NCBI RefSeq assembly: GCF_963678635.1 | Contig: NC_087068.1 | Span: 28,150,318 to 28,214,317 of the forward strand | Source: Symsagittifera roscoffensis | Taxonomy: Eukaryota; Xenacoelomorpha; Acoela; Convolutidae | Reading direction: 5' to 3' | DNA: 64,000 bases | Shown here: positions 41,231 through 52,548 of the stretch, piece by piece | How the letters are laid out: the number at the start of each line of letters is the position of its first letter | How positions within the stretch are numbered: the stretch's first letter is position 1 | Made by a program: the position numbers and the translations under genes | The notes under the pieces: generated by a model | The model's database searches: none | Seen by the model: only the letters and a program-made list of their open reading frames with translations | What the model was told of the DNA's origin: nothing

Positions 41231-43468
41231 ATGCAACTATTGCTACTATTCCTACAAATAGGCAGTACTTTGACAACCTACGATGATGTCCTCTCATCTG
41301 GGATAATCTTTCACAAGGAAAGTAAGATCATACTGGCAGAGAAATTTGTAAATGTCCAGTTCCTTCTTCCTTTCCCAAAGTACAATTTTACGATGAAGTC
41401 AACAGTGAGGAATTACCTCAGCAAACTATCGGAGAAGTGGCGAACACCATCTATAGAGTGCCCTCTCGATTTTTCCACGAACTTCAATTCAACAACAGAC
41501 CCATTCAATCTCAACTGGCTACTGGACATGATCGAGGACAAGGCTGAAGCAGCAAAGCAAGAAGCTCAGGCCATTAGAACTGACACTTCCCGATTTCTGA
41601 ACAAAAACCAGTTAGAGTCAACACGCACCCGCCGGGCAGCTCCATTAATCGCAGCAGCGGCCATCGCCGGAATTGGCCTATTTGGCTCTGGAGTAATGAT
41701 GGGCAATTCAGGAGGATGCGGAATTATGGGAATTTTTGGATCATGCCAGGACCAGGCCCAAGCCAATGCCAAGAACATCGAGACTTTGGAACAGTACTCA
41801 ATGGCCCTCACTGACTATGTGTCTGAAATTGAATCATCGAGCAATGAGAAGTTCTTTACGATTTCCAATGAGTTGTCTGAAATCAGAGCGATTCAACAAC
41901 AAACCATCGAAAACCAAAATAAGAACTGGAAAATAATCGAAGAACAGTTTGCTACAATTCAAGGAAATTTTCACATTTTGCGAGACTGCACACAAACGCT
42001 ATTCTCGAATCAGCAAATAAATTTCAACTTTGATACGGCAGCATCACTACTAAACGTAGTCTATGCAGATATAGCAAGCTATAAAACTGCTCTCTATGCC
42101 TTTAAGACAAACGTTTTAAATTCGATCCCAACGCTGCTGGATAAACGATTACCGATGTCACTAGTACCTCGAGAATCACTGTTGGCGGTCATAGACGCTG
42201 TATATAAAAGTCAAAAAGAAGAAAACCACCGTTTGACCCTTGCAATACCGCCAAGCGATGTCCACTCATATTATGACGCGAAACTGCTTCGCGATGTCAC
42301 GACAATTGAGGAAGGACTTCTGCTCAATCTGGCAATACCATACGCATCGAGTCAAACAGCCTTCCAGATGTACCGGGCACAGGTGATACCTATGCCACAA
42401 GCCGATCCAACCGAAGCCATAAAATGGGTCACTGAAGGATCCTATCTGGCCATATCGGAGGACTCCATGGAAACGACCGTTCTGACAGAAGAGCAGTACG
42501 CTAATTGCCTTGGAAGCTCGACGTACCGGATCTGTCACCAGACAATGGAGACACACTTGGGACAATCATCGTGCCTGGCAACGCTATATTTCCACTCCAC
42601 GATGACAGCGCTGACGGTTTGCGAGACCGAAAAGGTTCTCCTCCCAACGCCGGAGAAAGCGACCAACCTTGGATATGGAATTTGGCTAATCACCTCAGCC
42701 AGTGCTGCGTTCTCCTTGCGGGAGTACAGTCTTGACGAACTGAACACTCCCAAACGAGAAGACCACCCCGGCTGTAATATCTGCCTAATAACATTGGATT
42801 GTGGGACACAGTTAATAAGCAAATTCATAAAGATCAGACCGGATTTAGATAGCTGCGACAAAATCCCTGCCAAACGAATCAGCGTATCTCTACCGGACTT
42901 ATCTGACCTACCATACTACGAATCCAAAACTGACGCCGGAGTAAAATTACTCAGAGAAGTTAAAGCGAAACTCATAGACAGTCCACATTTGACAAAAGTC
43001 GATCAGCTGAACGAGATAGCAAAACCCATAGCACACAATATGCGATTGCTCAAACCTAGCCTTGTGGACAAAATGGAACAGTATGTACCATTACGGCTCT
43101 CCCTTACACTGACAGCAATAGTCTTTTTGGGGAATCTTGTCCTGCATGCACTCATCATGTACCTGTATCATCGGTTTGCAATCTTCAGAAAACTGACTCC
43201 AAAATTCTTGAAGTCCAACGCCGGCAACATACAGCTAAAACCGGTTCTGTCAGTAGCAGCAGCGCATCGAAATGAATTTATGGAACACGGATCAAAGATT
43301 CGTGAAAACTATATGGTCCTGACCCAAGGAGAAATGGAAGCCTGTCAGACACCGAAAGCCTTATCCAGACGGACATCAGCTTGCTCGTCAATGGGGGTAG
43401 TAAACGGGAACCTCGAACAAAATACACGTCCGAACACAGAAAGAGAGGAGAGTTTCAGCCAAATTTGA
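41231..43468 (+). CDS. env: Element A Env, class I fusion-type glycoprotein
   Basis: 745 aa from ATG 41231. The frame is open 35 codons further upstream without an ATG, and the chosen start places a hydrophobic signal peptide (QLLLLFLQIG) at the N-terminus. N-glycosylation sequons occur near residues 67 and 89. A furin-type RTRR (132-135) is followed by an alanine- and glycine-rich fusion peptide (136 to about 165) and a C-X8-C pair (Cys163, Cys172). A heptad-like helical region follows (about 175-260). One membrane anchor lies near 620-650, with a cytoplasmic tail of about 95 residues. The layout is that of class I fusion proteins such as those of errantiviruses, and the cleaved, helix-rich form also recalls F proteins. 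The frame is intact. Expression probably needs a spliced RNA. Confidence 0.9.
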   Translation: MQLLLLFLQIGSTLTTYDDVLSSGIIFHKESKIILAEKFVNVQFLLPFPKYNFTMKSTVRNYLSKLSEKWRTPSIECPLDFSTNFNSTTDPFNLNWLLDMIEDKAEAAKQEAQAIRTDTSRFLNKNQLESTRTRRAAPLIAAAAIAGIGLFGSGVMMGNSGGCGIMGIFGSCQDQAQANAKNIETLEQYSMALTDYVSEIESSSNEKFFTISNELSEIRAIQQQTIENQNKNWKIIEEQFATIQGNFHILRDCTQTLFSNQQINFNFDTAASLLNVVYADIASYKTALYAFKTNVLNSIPTLLDKRLPMSLVPRESLLAVIDAVYKSQKEENHRLTLAIPPSDVHSYYDAKLLRDVTTIEEGLLLNLAIPYASSQTAFQMYRAQVIPMPQADPTEAIKWVTEGSYLAISEDSMETTVLTEEQYANCLGSSTYRICHQTMETHLGQSSCLATLYFHSTMTALTVCETEKVLLPTPEKATNLGYGIWLITSASAAFSLREYSLDELNTPKREDHPGCNICLITLDCGTQLISKFIKIRPDLDSCDKIPAKRISVSLPDLSDLPYYESKTDAGVKLLREVKAKLIDSPHLTKVDQLNEIAKPIAHNMRLLKPSLVDKMEQYVPLRLSLTLTAIVFLGNLVLHALIMYLYHRFAIFRKLTPKFLKSNAGNIQLKPVLSVAAAHRNEFMEHGSKIRENYMVLTQGEMEACQTPKALSRRTSACSSMGVVNGNLEQNTRPNTEREESFSQI

Positions 43469-43833
43469 CCAGTTACTGGTATTCATTGAACTCACATTCA
43501 TAAATCACCTATAAGACTGACTGCGTGGCTTCCATTAACTGTTATTTGAAAGTATACTATTGCTACTAAAAAGAATTAAATACCACTTAATTTTATGTGT
43601 ATTAGGGACAACCATTTGCGTATATTTGAGTTCCACTAATCTAGTTTCCAATATCGCCTATTTAGTCTAGTTAAATTTATGCATAAATTTATTAAGTGCT
43701 CGTGCAACTCTCACTAGACATCCAAATGTAGTTAATTAATCAACATGCTCAGTTAAGTTATTGATTCATTTATCCATCGATCTGTGCCTTGCTCAATAAT
43801 TAACCGCCAGGAAAGAATCAACAAGTGTGTAAG
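43469..43833 (+). other. Element A 3' untranslated region
   Basis: Between env stop and 3' LTR. The expected polypurine tract is weak: the best purine run is AGGAAAGAA at 43809-43817, 16 bases before the LTR rather than adjacent. Confidence 0.6.
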
Positions 43834-44223
43834 TGTAACATAGTGCTACTCGCCTATGTTAGTCATTCTTAACTAGTTACCATAATTGGAGCATATTAAA
43901 TATTCAATTGCTATTCTAAATGTCAATGTGAAAGTGTTAAATGATATTTGTTTAATGTAAACAATAAACTGATGAATGTTCAGTATAATTGAGAGAGCCA
44001 TTATAATCAGGAGCTCGCTAAAAGGAGAAAATTCAACTAGTAACACTCACTTCTAATCTTAAGCTCAGACACTAGCGAAGGTTGAAACTGACATCACAAA
44101 GCGCATCCCTGAGTTGAAGATTCACTAGCCTAGACCACACATCCAACATACATACATACTTCAACACTCTAGAAAGCATTCCTCAATCAACCAATCGATT
44201 ATAGCCAGTAAAGGTATATAACA
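43834..44223 (+). repeat. Element A 3' LTR, 390 bp
   Basis: Same length as the 5' LTR with three substitutions (0.8%). Begins TGTAACATAG and ends TATATAACA, followed by the GTGCT duplication. Confidence 0.95.
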
Positions 44224-44228
44224 GTGCT
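44224..44228 (+). repeat. Target-site duplication of element A, 3' copy
   Basis: GTGCT, identical to 31512-31516. Confidence 0.9.
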
Positions 44229-45718
44229 ACCTTTAAATCCAAATTAAATAACTTTGAACAGTTTCATACTCAGACTGATTTTTTCGATCATAGCAAGAAG
44301 ATGATCGTGTGCCCAATTTGATTGGCGTTGGAAGGGTTTTCACTGGGGAGGCTACCAATTGGACAGCGACAGCAGTTCTTTGAATCTGGAGACACTGAGC
44401 ACTCATAAGTCTGGTCGGAAACTACTAGAGTGTATCACAACAGTCAACCAGGTCTTGTTAACAGCGCACTTTTTTCATAAGGCGACAAATAAAAAATTGA
44501 CTAGCCTCGACGCTGGCCACATTTTTTGATTTGTGCAAATGTTTTTACTTGAGCAGAGCTTAGAAACAGGTTCAAAGGTATTTCTTTCGAGTGGCTTTTC
44601 ACCCATTCCATTTAAATTTATTGGCTAACTTAACTATCGACATTGTCTAGTTAGATTTAGCCTAATAACCGCTATTAACATCAAAAACAAAATGAAGAAA
44701 GCAAATGAGTTTTTGGAGATTGAAAAAAGCAAGCCTTGAGCGACGGGGAATTGTGCTTTCGGGTAAGATTAAAGTCTTAATAAAGTTTTTTTTATAATTG
44801 TTTCCAACAGATAAAAACATTTAGAAGTTTTGGCGCGTTGGAACAACTGCTGAAGGGACTTTCGCGGAGAGTTCCAAGTTTTCATGATTTTTTTTACATA
44901 TTCTGTTTCTGTACGTTTTTTCTGGTTTAGTTAGCTGTCTTTTGTTAGTTTTCAATGCAATTTTTGTATTCACTCATCTGTTTGATCAAAGTTACTTTAG
45001 GAAACATCGGAAAACTTTACTATTTCTATCGAGCTAAAATATCGGGCGACCACTTTCCAAGTTGGATAAAAGGTAGTCAATTTGTCTGAAGGTGGAGCAA
45101 ACGAAACCTGTTTACAAAGTAGCGATTCTCAAAAAATAGACCAACTTTTGTAGAAAAAGAGGCAAAGGCGTTGGAAATTACATCAAAGATTATTTAAATT
45201 ATCAGATATTAAATCAAACAACCTCAAACAAAACACAATTTACTTATTTACAGATCAAAGCAAAAGTAATTTTTTTTCGAAATATGTGTTTACATACCAC
45301 CTAGCTCGGTAAACAAGCAAACAAACTTTTTCTACATCAGAAAAAAAGCAAAATTAGTCATTCGTCCTGATGCAACGCAAACTTTTTGCGTTGACTTCAA
45401 CAAAAATAATGCATGAATCTCGATAAAAGACCATGAACTTTTTAATCAAATTTTTGGGAAACAATTTGAGACTTTTAAACAATAAAACAGGCCACGTGAA
45501 GCCGTTAGGTCAAAATTGGGTCCAGATTTTTTTAAACATCTTGGATGTTTGAAAGGACTCAAAACAAAAAAAAACTGTAGTTTTAGCAAAACCTCAGACA
45601 ACAGGTTTGGTTAAAACTATCAGAATACGTTTGCAGCTCACAATTTTTGACTAATTCGCAAAACATTTACAATTTAAGTAAAATATTAGACTGTTTTTCA
45701 ATAGAAAAATGAATCAAG
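44229..45718. other. No gene seen
   Basis: AT-rich sequence between the two LTR elements. Nothing recognised. Confidence 0.4.
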
Positions 45719-46562
45719 ATCGCGTACCCAAGTCTTATCGTTCAAATCGAAGTAAAATTTGGTATCGAAGGCTCCAGGAGTTCAAGCTATTCCTTATCCT
45801 CAACATTCTACTCCAGTATTAGATTTGACGGCTTCTTCGTCCATTTCAGGAAACCAAGGAGCGGAGGTTCCCATCAGTATAAAACCTAAGTCACCATCTC
45901 CCACGAAAGACACACTACTATTCTGCCCGGATCTTATCCCTATCTCTTCTGACGATGAGTCATCGGTACCGAAGCTACAAGAGTGCTCTTCGACCAATTT
46001 GGCAGCATCGGGTCTTCCCACCCGGGATGTTTCGGGCTTAGTTTCTGAACCGGACGGAAATATTTTGTCATCGTCGAGCTCTTCCCGAATCTCATCTCGC
46101 CGAAAAAAGCAGACAAGTTTCTACGGCAGCCCAATCAGACATTCCGTGAATGTCGTCCAAGCTACTTTGTCTTCTCCATCAATTTATGTTTCGCTGGACA
46201 GGAGAATTCGTTTTGCCGTGGCTAACCAACGGCCAAATAATCAAGTGGGGCAGCCCGGGTTGTTCTTCCCAATGAGTCAGAGGGTTTTAGCAGAAAACAT
46301 ACCCGTTTTCCGAGCAAGAGTTCAATGGATCATTCCTTGCGTCGTGCAGATAAATAAAACTCTCCTGTTATTTAAACTCTTCTCGTCATTTAAAACAATT
46401 TCAGTTCATTTATCTAAAGTTCAAATCCGTCAATCTTGTAGACTTTTCTTAGTGCTTTACTTATTATAGGAAATTTTGTTACCGGCAGTGAGTGTACGTT
46501 TAGTTTTTCATAATTCAAGGAAACTCAAATGTTTAATTTGAATTTTTCCTTAGAGGGGGAAA
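45719..46562 (+). pseudogene. 3' end of a second copy of element B (pol tail and 3' UTR)
   Basis: 844 bp matching 52509-53352 with 9 substitutions (1.1%). It starts abruptly at ATCGCGTACCC, keeps the TAA that ends the pol frame, then the 236-codon serine-rich frame (45759-46469), and ends with the same AGGGGGAAA polypurine tract next to the LTR. All upstream parts of this copy are missing. It shares the LTR at 46563-46845 with element B. Confidence 0.85.
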
Positions 46563-46845
46563 TGTGGTGTGGTGCTGTCAAACTGTGTTGTTATGACGTC
46601 ATTATAGTATTAATTCCAATGCTAGTTGTTAATCATGTTAATCTTGCCTATTGGCTCTCAAGGTCGCTATCGACCTGTCAATCCATATTCTAATCTTAAT
46701 CAAGTTCGCTCATTCAGTCTGTTTCAATTTATGAAAGATTTAAGTTGAACTCTATATTTTGTCATGACATTATTTACAAGTTGTCTATTATATAAACAAG
46801 ATGAATTGAGTCTTGTGTTAATATTTTATTCCTCAAGAAATCACA
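46563..46845 (+). repeat. Element B left LTR
   Basis: Begins TGTGGTGTGGTGC directly after a polypurine tract and ends AAATCACA. It differs from the right LTR at about 13 positions (about 4.6%), including one indel. It serves as right LTR for the partial upstream copy and left LTR for element B. Confidence 0.9.
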
Positions 46846-47929
46846 TGGCGCAGACAGCAGTTCCGGTCTCCGATGATCGGACTGACCTGTTAGGTGTTCC
46901 AGTATTCTGGCACAAACCAACAGCGGATCCACCCAGCAGCTGGGATTCTTGGATAGGTCAAATCAACTTAGCAATCACCTTGAGAGAAAGGTGTGATCCA
47001 CGTGAGTTATTGAAACCACCGGGTGCGGTACACGATGATCCTGTTCTAAAACCAGAAGCTGTGAGGGTGGATGAAGATACGGCCGCAATTACGAATCGTT
47101 TTGCACGAAATGAGGCAGCTGTACGTAGAGTGGCAGAAATGAACGAAGAACGCCGGGCGAAAAGTCCCAGAGTAGCACCCGGTGTGTACTATTATGAAGT
47201 TGAGCAACGAATTAAATATCGTTTATTCTTTTCGCTTGGCTCAGAAGGGATGAAAAAGTTTCTACAAAGTTAGCGGATCTCAGTAGAATATCATTTCAAG
47301 AATTTAACGAATTCTGTGTACTTCTTTTCAAGAAGGAGAAAAATTATATTCTCGAACGATCGCAAATGTATAACGCCGTACATACAGATCGAGAAATTTT
47401 GGAAGCTTTTTATTTGCGACTGACGGGACAAGCCGCCCTGTGTGGGTGGTCGATTGATCAGGAAAAAGAAGTTGTAACACATATCTTTATTGCCAAGATG
47501 AGGTAAAAGAACATTCAAACAGAATTGTGTATTCACCCAGGCACTACTCCGAAAGAGACGCTGAAATCAGCGTTGCTGCAGGAAAAATGGGTACAAACCG
47601 CCACTGATCTGCAAAAGCAATTTGGGAATTCGGCTTCGATGGGCAGTTTTTCCCAGTCAGGATCCACTTCGGGTCAGAACACTCGCATAAAACAGGAACC
47701 TACATTTTCTGTCCATGGGAAGAAATTGTCAGATAGAATCAATCAGGCTCAGAATAATAAGTCGAATGAGGCCAACGAGAAAGCGAAACTATGTTATTTT
47801 TGTGGTAACAGGTTTTCAGCAAATCATAAACAAAGCTGTCCAGCTAGAAATGTGACTTGCCGAAATTGTATTAAGAAGGGACATTTTGCCAAATGCTGTA
47901 ATTCAAGAATTACCGAATGTAGAGATTGA
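46845..47929 (+). pseudogene. gag: Element B gag, broken
   Basis: The ATG spans the LTR/primer-site boundary (A is the last LTR base). The first frame runs to a TAG at 47271. Gag-like sequence then continues in another frame, meets a TAA near 47504, and resumes to 47929. The C-terminal part holds two zinc knuckles, CYFCG...H...C near 47788-47840 and CRNCIKKGHFAKCC near 47860-47895. The N-terminal part contains a WDSWIGQINLAI segment resembling capsid sequences of mag-type elements. At least one frameshift and one internal stop disable it. Confidence 0.8.
46846..46858 (+). promoter_or_regulatory. Element B primer-binding site
   Basis: TGGCGCAGACAGC follows the LTR directly. TGGCGCAG is the start of tRNA-Ser-type primer sites used by some insect Ty3/gypsy elements. 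Extended tRNA pairing is not evident beyond about 12 bases. Confidence 0.55.
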
Positions 47930-50900
47930 GTCAGATGTGACCGTGGAAGAAAATTGTAATTATATCACGTCCGATAGTTTGCAGAGTTTGCAGTTTTGTC
48001 GGTGTCGGCAGAAGAACCGAGTCGTATTATTGCGTCAGTGAAGAAGTTGGAAGTAGTTAATGCTGCTACGGGCAAATTACGTTCTATTCAGATAACACTT
48101 CGTTGTGGAAAGACCTTCTTCAAAGCTACGGTGGATACTGGAAGCCCTGCTTCTTTCGTGAATAAGAGGACATCAGACTATATCGTGAAAACAGTTCCGT
48201 CAGCCAAAGTTTTTAGTGAACAGGAACGTCCAATCGACATAGTATATGTGGACTACAATAGGAAAAGAATTGAACTGATGGGTACACTGATTGCGGATGT
48301 GTCATCATTGGGTTGGCATGTCAAGTCTGCAAAATTCCTCGTTTCGGAAAATCGTACACGATGCTTATTAGGTTTAGACCTGCAGCCCCAGTTGGGGGTG
48401 AGAACAACGCAAGTTAGACCAGAAAGGTCTTTGGTGGGTGAAGTATCCCAATCAAACCTGAATGAGACGTCAGAGTCTGGGAAATCACATTTCCATCAGA
48501 AGTTTCATCGTGTATTTTCCAGAGATGGTAGAGCCAAAAATCATCAAGTCTTCTCTACATTCAAGTCACCGCTCGTTCCGATTCAGGAAAAAATGAAGGC
48601 GGGATCTAGTGCATATCCAAGACAAAGTTGGTGTTGAAATTCAGAAGTTAATTCAAGAAGGCCACGTGGTCAAACTTAACAAATGTACAAGTGAACATTT
48701 TATTTCTCCGATCGTTATTACGGCTAAGAAGGATGGTTCTGTGAAATTGGCTATGGATGCAAAGCCTATGATTGATCAGATTCATAAGAACCAATATCAG
48801 ATGCCGAATTTGTTGGAACTGTTGGACTCGGCAGCCCAGATAATCACATCGGACAAAATAGGTGAAGTTTGGTTTACGTCCCTGGATTTGAAATATGCAT
48901 TTAGTCAGATCCCGCTCCGTGACGAAGTTAGTCGTCATTGCAACTTTAATATCGTCTGCGGAGAGCAAACTGGCACATATCGGTTTAAAACCTGTTTTTA
49001 TGGGTTAACGGACATGGCAAAAGAATTCCAAAAAGCAATGGACAATACCCTTCAGGGTTTATCGGGAGTTTTCTGTTTTTTGGACGATATTCTGATAGTA
49101 TCGAAAGGATCAGTTATGGATCACAATAATCTTGTAAATAAAGTGATCACTCGTCTGGATGAAGAAGGTATCGATGTGAAAATGTCGAAATGCGATTTTT
49201 CGATGAATCAATTATCTTGGTTGGGCTACGACATTGACTCCGAGGGCTATAGGCCAAAACGTTCCAGAATTGATGCAGTGTTAGCTCTGGAGCCTCCTAA
49301 GTCGCTCAAACAACTTCGTTCTTTCATGGGCAGACTCAAACCTTTACAACGTTTTCTGCCGAATCTTCAGGTCCATTCGGACCAATTATGCCCTTCCTTG
49401 AAAGCAAGTAATAAAAGTAAGCTTGTGTGGGGGGAGGGCCAACAATCGAATTTTCAGAATATTTTGCAATATCACAAAGATGTATCATTATGACCAAAGT
49501 CGGAGTACGCGAGTGAAATGTGACGCTAGTCATAGCGGTTTGGGAGCTGCTTTAGAACAGGAAGTAAAAAAGGATGTTTGGGTTTCTACTGCATTTGCTT
49601 CGCGTTTTCTCAATGACCAGGAAAAGAAGTATAGTACAAACGAGTTGGAACTCCCAGCCATTGTGTGGTCATGTGAGCATTTCCGCAATTATTTACTGGG
49701 TAATCATTTTGTGGTTCTAACGGACCATAAAGCGATTATTTCGGCCTTAAAGACCAATAGAGGTAATAAAACACATGAATCTCGTTTAACCAGATAGGTT
49801 GATCGATTATTGCCTTTTGACTTCGATAGTTCTCATATTTCCGGATGTAAATTGGGAATAGTGGATTATTCATCTCATTTTCCAACGTTTGAGGCGCCAC
49901 GAACCAAGTAGTTTCGATGAACAATATGTGGTCAAGTGTATAGTCGATTTTTTGATGCTTGCGATTACCTGGATGGTTGGGTTCGGGTTTGTTTATTATC
50001 AGGAGATGTATCAGAAGAATCATTCGATATTTCAAAAAACAGTCAAATTTCCGATTTATCTAATTCGATCAAATTAATCGAGTCGATTGATTTTGATCAA
50101 CTCCGGTCCAATTGTCCCGTTCGGGGTAATTCATTAATTTCATCCAAGTATATTGGCAATCAGTCGGTAGAGGGCGTCAAAAATTGGGACATTCAAGTTA
50201 CATCTCAATACATCAAACCGGTAGAGGGCGACGGATATTTCGATTTTGGTTATATCGAATTATGTAAGCAATTCAATGCGCTTGTCACTTCTCCGCCAGA
50301 GGGCGTTAGAATTTCTGGTCAAAGTTCTAGCCAATCAGCTTTGAGCTAGTTGATGCAAGTTTTTGTCACTTTCTCAGCGTGGATCATAAATTATCTGCCA
50401 ATTTTGTCATTAGTGTGGATTTTCAGTACGGTAATTTGTGATTGGGAATTATCATCTTCGTCCGTGGGTCTTTTTGAATTTATTTCAGTTTATTGGAATT
50501 TTTGGTGTGTATTCGTATTATTGGGCGCTTTTCATTTTCAGACCATGATGGATACTAATACCACTAACGCTAACGATAGCTTTTAACAACTGCTGAACCA
50601 ATTTTTTCCGCTTAATCGACATTGGTTTTCGTCGGATCGAGCCAGGCCGCGGTTTCGTGCGGGGCAGTGCGTCCAAAGAGTTCAACTACATTACAGCGTT
50701 GTGCGGCGTTGAGGGGTCAATACGCCGGAATACTTGCCAATTTTAAGTCAAAGAGGCTCAGGAAAGTCAGATCAGTAAATCATCATGTTCAGCCAGTTCA
50801 AAGTTTGGAAATTTTGAAATCATCTGTGGTAACTCAGGACCAGAAATCATTAAACGGCTTGGTGGGCATTTTGGACTCCGACGTGCTGTCGGAACTTACG

Positions 50901-52545
50901 GATGAAGACTCCAGCCTACGCTTGATGAAACGGGCGTTAATTAACCGGGACTATGAAGGATTTTGTCGTATTGACTCATACCTAAAAAACTTTTGGCATT
51001 GTGCAGCGGTGGTTGATGGCTTGTGTTGTCGTGGACAATAGAATCGTTATTCCCAATTGTCTTAGGAGACCATTACTGGCTCGGCTACATAGGTCGCATG
51101 CGGGTCAGCTAGCCATGGTGGACGCAGCGCAATACATCTGGTGGCCTCGTATGCATCGAGATATTGTCCAATTATGTAAAGACTGTCCTCAGTGCAGGAA
51201 GTTTGGTAAGAATTTGAAAGCGAATGCTTCATTTATTTCTACCAAACTTTTACCTCTTCTATCTGGTCCTAATGAAGAGCTTAAGCTCGATTATGCGGGT
51301 CCCCTACTTGATTCTGATGGTAACAGTATTTATATCTTGGTCGCGATCGACCGATACTCTAAATATCCGTCAGCTATGATTACACGTTCTACGAGGGGAC
51401 GGAAGATCATTAAGTTTCTTAAAACGTATATTCAACAGCATAGTACTCCTAAATTCATCAAAACTGACCAATATTCGGGTTTAAAGAACAAATTAGTGCA
51501 GGCCTTTTGTAAAGATAAAAATATTGCCCAATATTTTTGCCCGGTGGGTGATCATCGTGGTTGTGGTCTGGTGGAACGGTCCATCCAAACTGTTTGGGTG
51601 CTTCGCGATTGAGTTCGGATTTTTCAAAGGTTCAAGATACACTTAGGAATATAATTGAGGATATTCGGATAACAAAAAATTTTGTTTCTGGGGTTTCACC
51701 TTTTGAGCTTCATTTTGGTCGTCCTCCGAATACGGAGTTATCTCTTGCGGCAGAGCGATTGTCTACGGGCATTAATTTAGATAACCAACAATTGGAGCGC
51801 GACCTACTAACACCGGAACAGCGTCGGGAGCAGTGCGACAGCCGACCGAGAATAAAATTAGTGAAGAATTGGGGGACCAACGGAGTCAGTTGCGGAGACA
51901 CCTCACTATCATGCGCTGGAGAGTCTGGCTCATTCTGCAATTCAATGGTTGACATTGAAGAAGTCCTTATCGCGTCATGAGGGGGTCAAAGCTCTTAAGA
52001 CGCTGACAGAACGGAATCAAGTTCTGGCAGCTACCCTTCGTTCCAACTTGTCCGCTGGGACGCTCAGATTCAGGAACCAGATGCCAACCGAACAAATTCG
52101 TCCGTTCCAACCAAAACGTAATTTGGATTACTTAGTTTTGAATGAACCAAGTAAGGTCAAAGTTTTTAGGAAATTTCTTAATAGGAAATCTGGTCGAGAA
52201 CTTTTCAAACCTTTTAAAGGTAAAATTGTGCAGATTACTGGGTCCACATATATTACTGACAAGGGGAAAGTGATTAGAAGAAATCACCTTGCGGTACGTC
52301 TTAAATCGACGAGACTTAAGTTTTCAGGCAAGCAAGCAACGCCTGTCAAAAAGGGGCAAAAACGCCCCATTGTGTCTTCATCTGCGCCTTCATCGTCAGA
52401 AGACAATCGTCCTTTAAAGCCAACTAGTTCTCGTCAACGAATTTCGGCCAAAACTGTGTCTGTACCTGCTCGTCCACAATTCTCCTCTATGATGTCTTCG
52501 TCTACGCCATCGCGTACCCAAGTCTTATCGTTCAAATTGAAGTAA
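47930..52545 (+). pseudogene. pol: Element B pol, broken
   Basis: Protease DTGS lies near 48135. Reverse transcriptase occupies about 48620-49400, with FLDD at about 49078 and the preceding FYGLTDMAKEF segment. RNase H starts CDASHSGLG (about 49521), with TNELELPAI and VLTDHKAI after it. The integrase zinc region is at 51075-51190 (LHRSHAGQ and CPQC), and the core shows LDYAGP, KTDQYS and GLVERS between 51290 and 51580. The frame changes at about 48.6, 49.45, 50.6, 51.0, 51.56 and 51.95 kb, with stops near 49795, 50347 and 50584. The RNase H-integrase spacer is long and contains a very hydrophobic stretch (50350-50540). The tail is Lys/Ser-rich and stops at 52543-52545. Confidence 0.85.
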
Positions 52546-52548
52546 AAT

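Larger units (their letters stand above)
31517..44223 (+). mobile_element. Element A: complete env-bearing Ty3/gypsy retrovirus-like element with a macro-domain ORF
   Basis: A 12,707-bp element with, in order, 5' LTR, primer-binding site, leader, gag, pol (-1 frame), a proline-rich macro-domain ORF, six 170-bp tandem repeats, a small ORF, env and 3' LTR. Domain order protease, RT, RNase H, integrase defines Ty3/gypsy. All ORFs are uninterrupted, the LTRs differ at 3 of 390 positions and the GTGCT target duplication is exact, so the insertion is recent and may be competent. Env plus a tRNA-Ser-type primer site is the arrangement of errantivirus-like elements. Env-bearing Ty3/gypsy (Tor) elements are also known from the larvacean Oikopleura. 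Which lineage this belongs to cannot be decided by eye. Confidence 0.95.
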
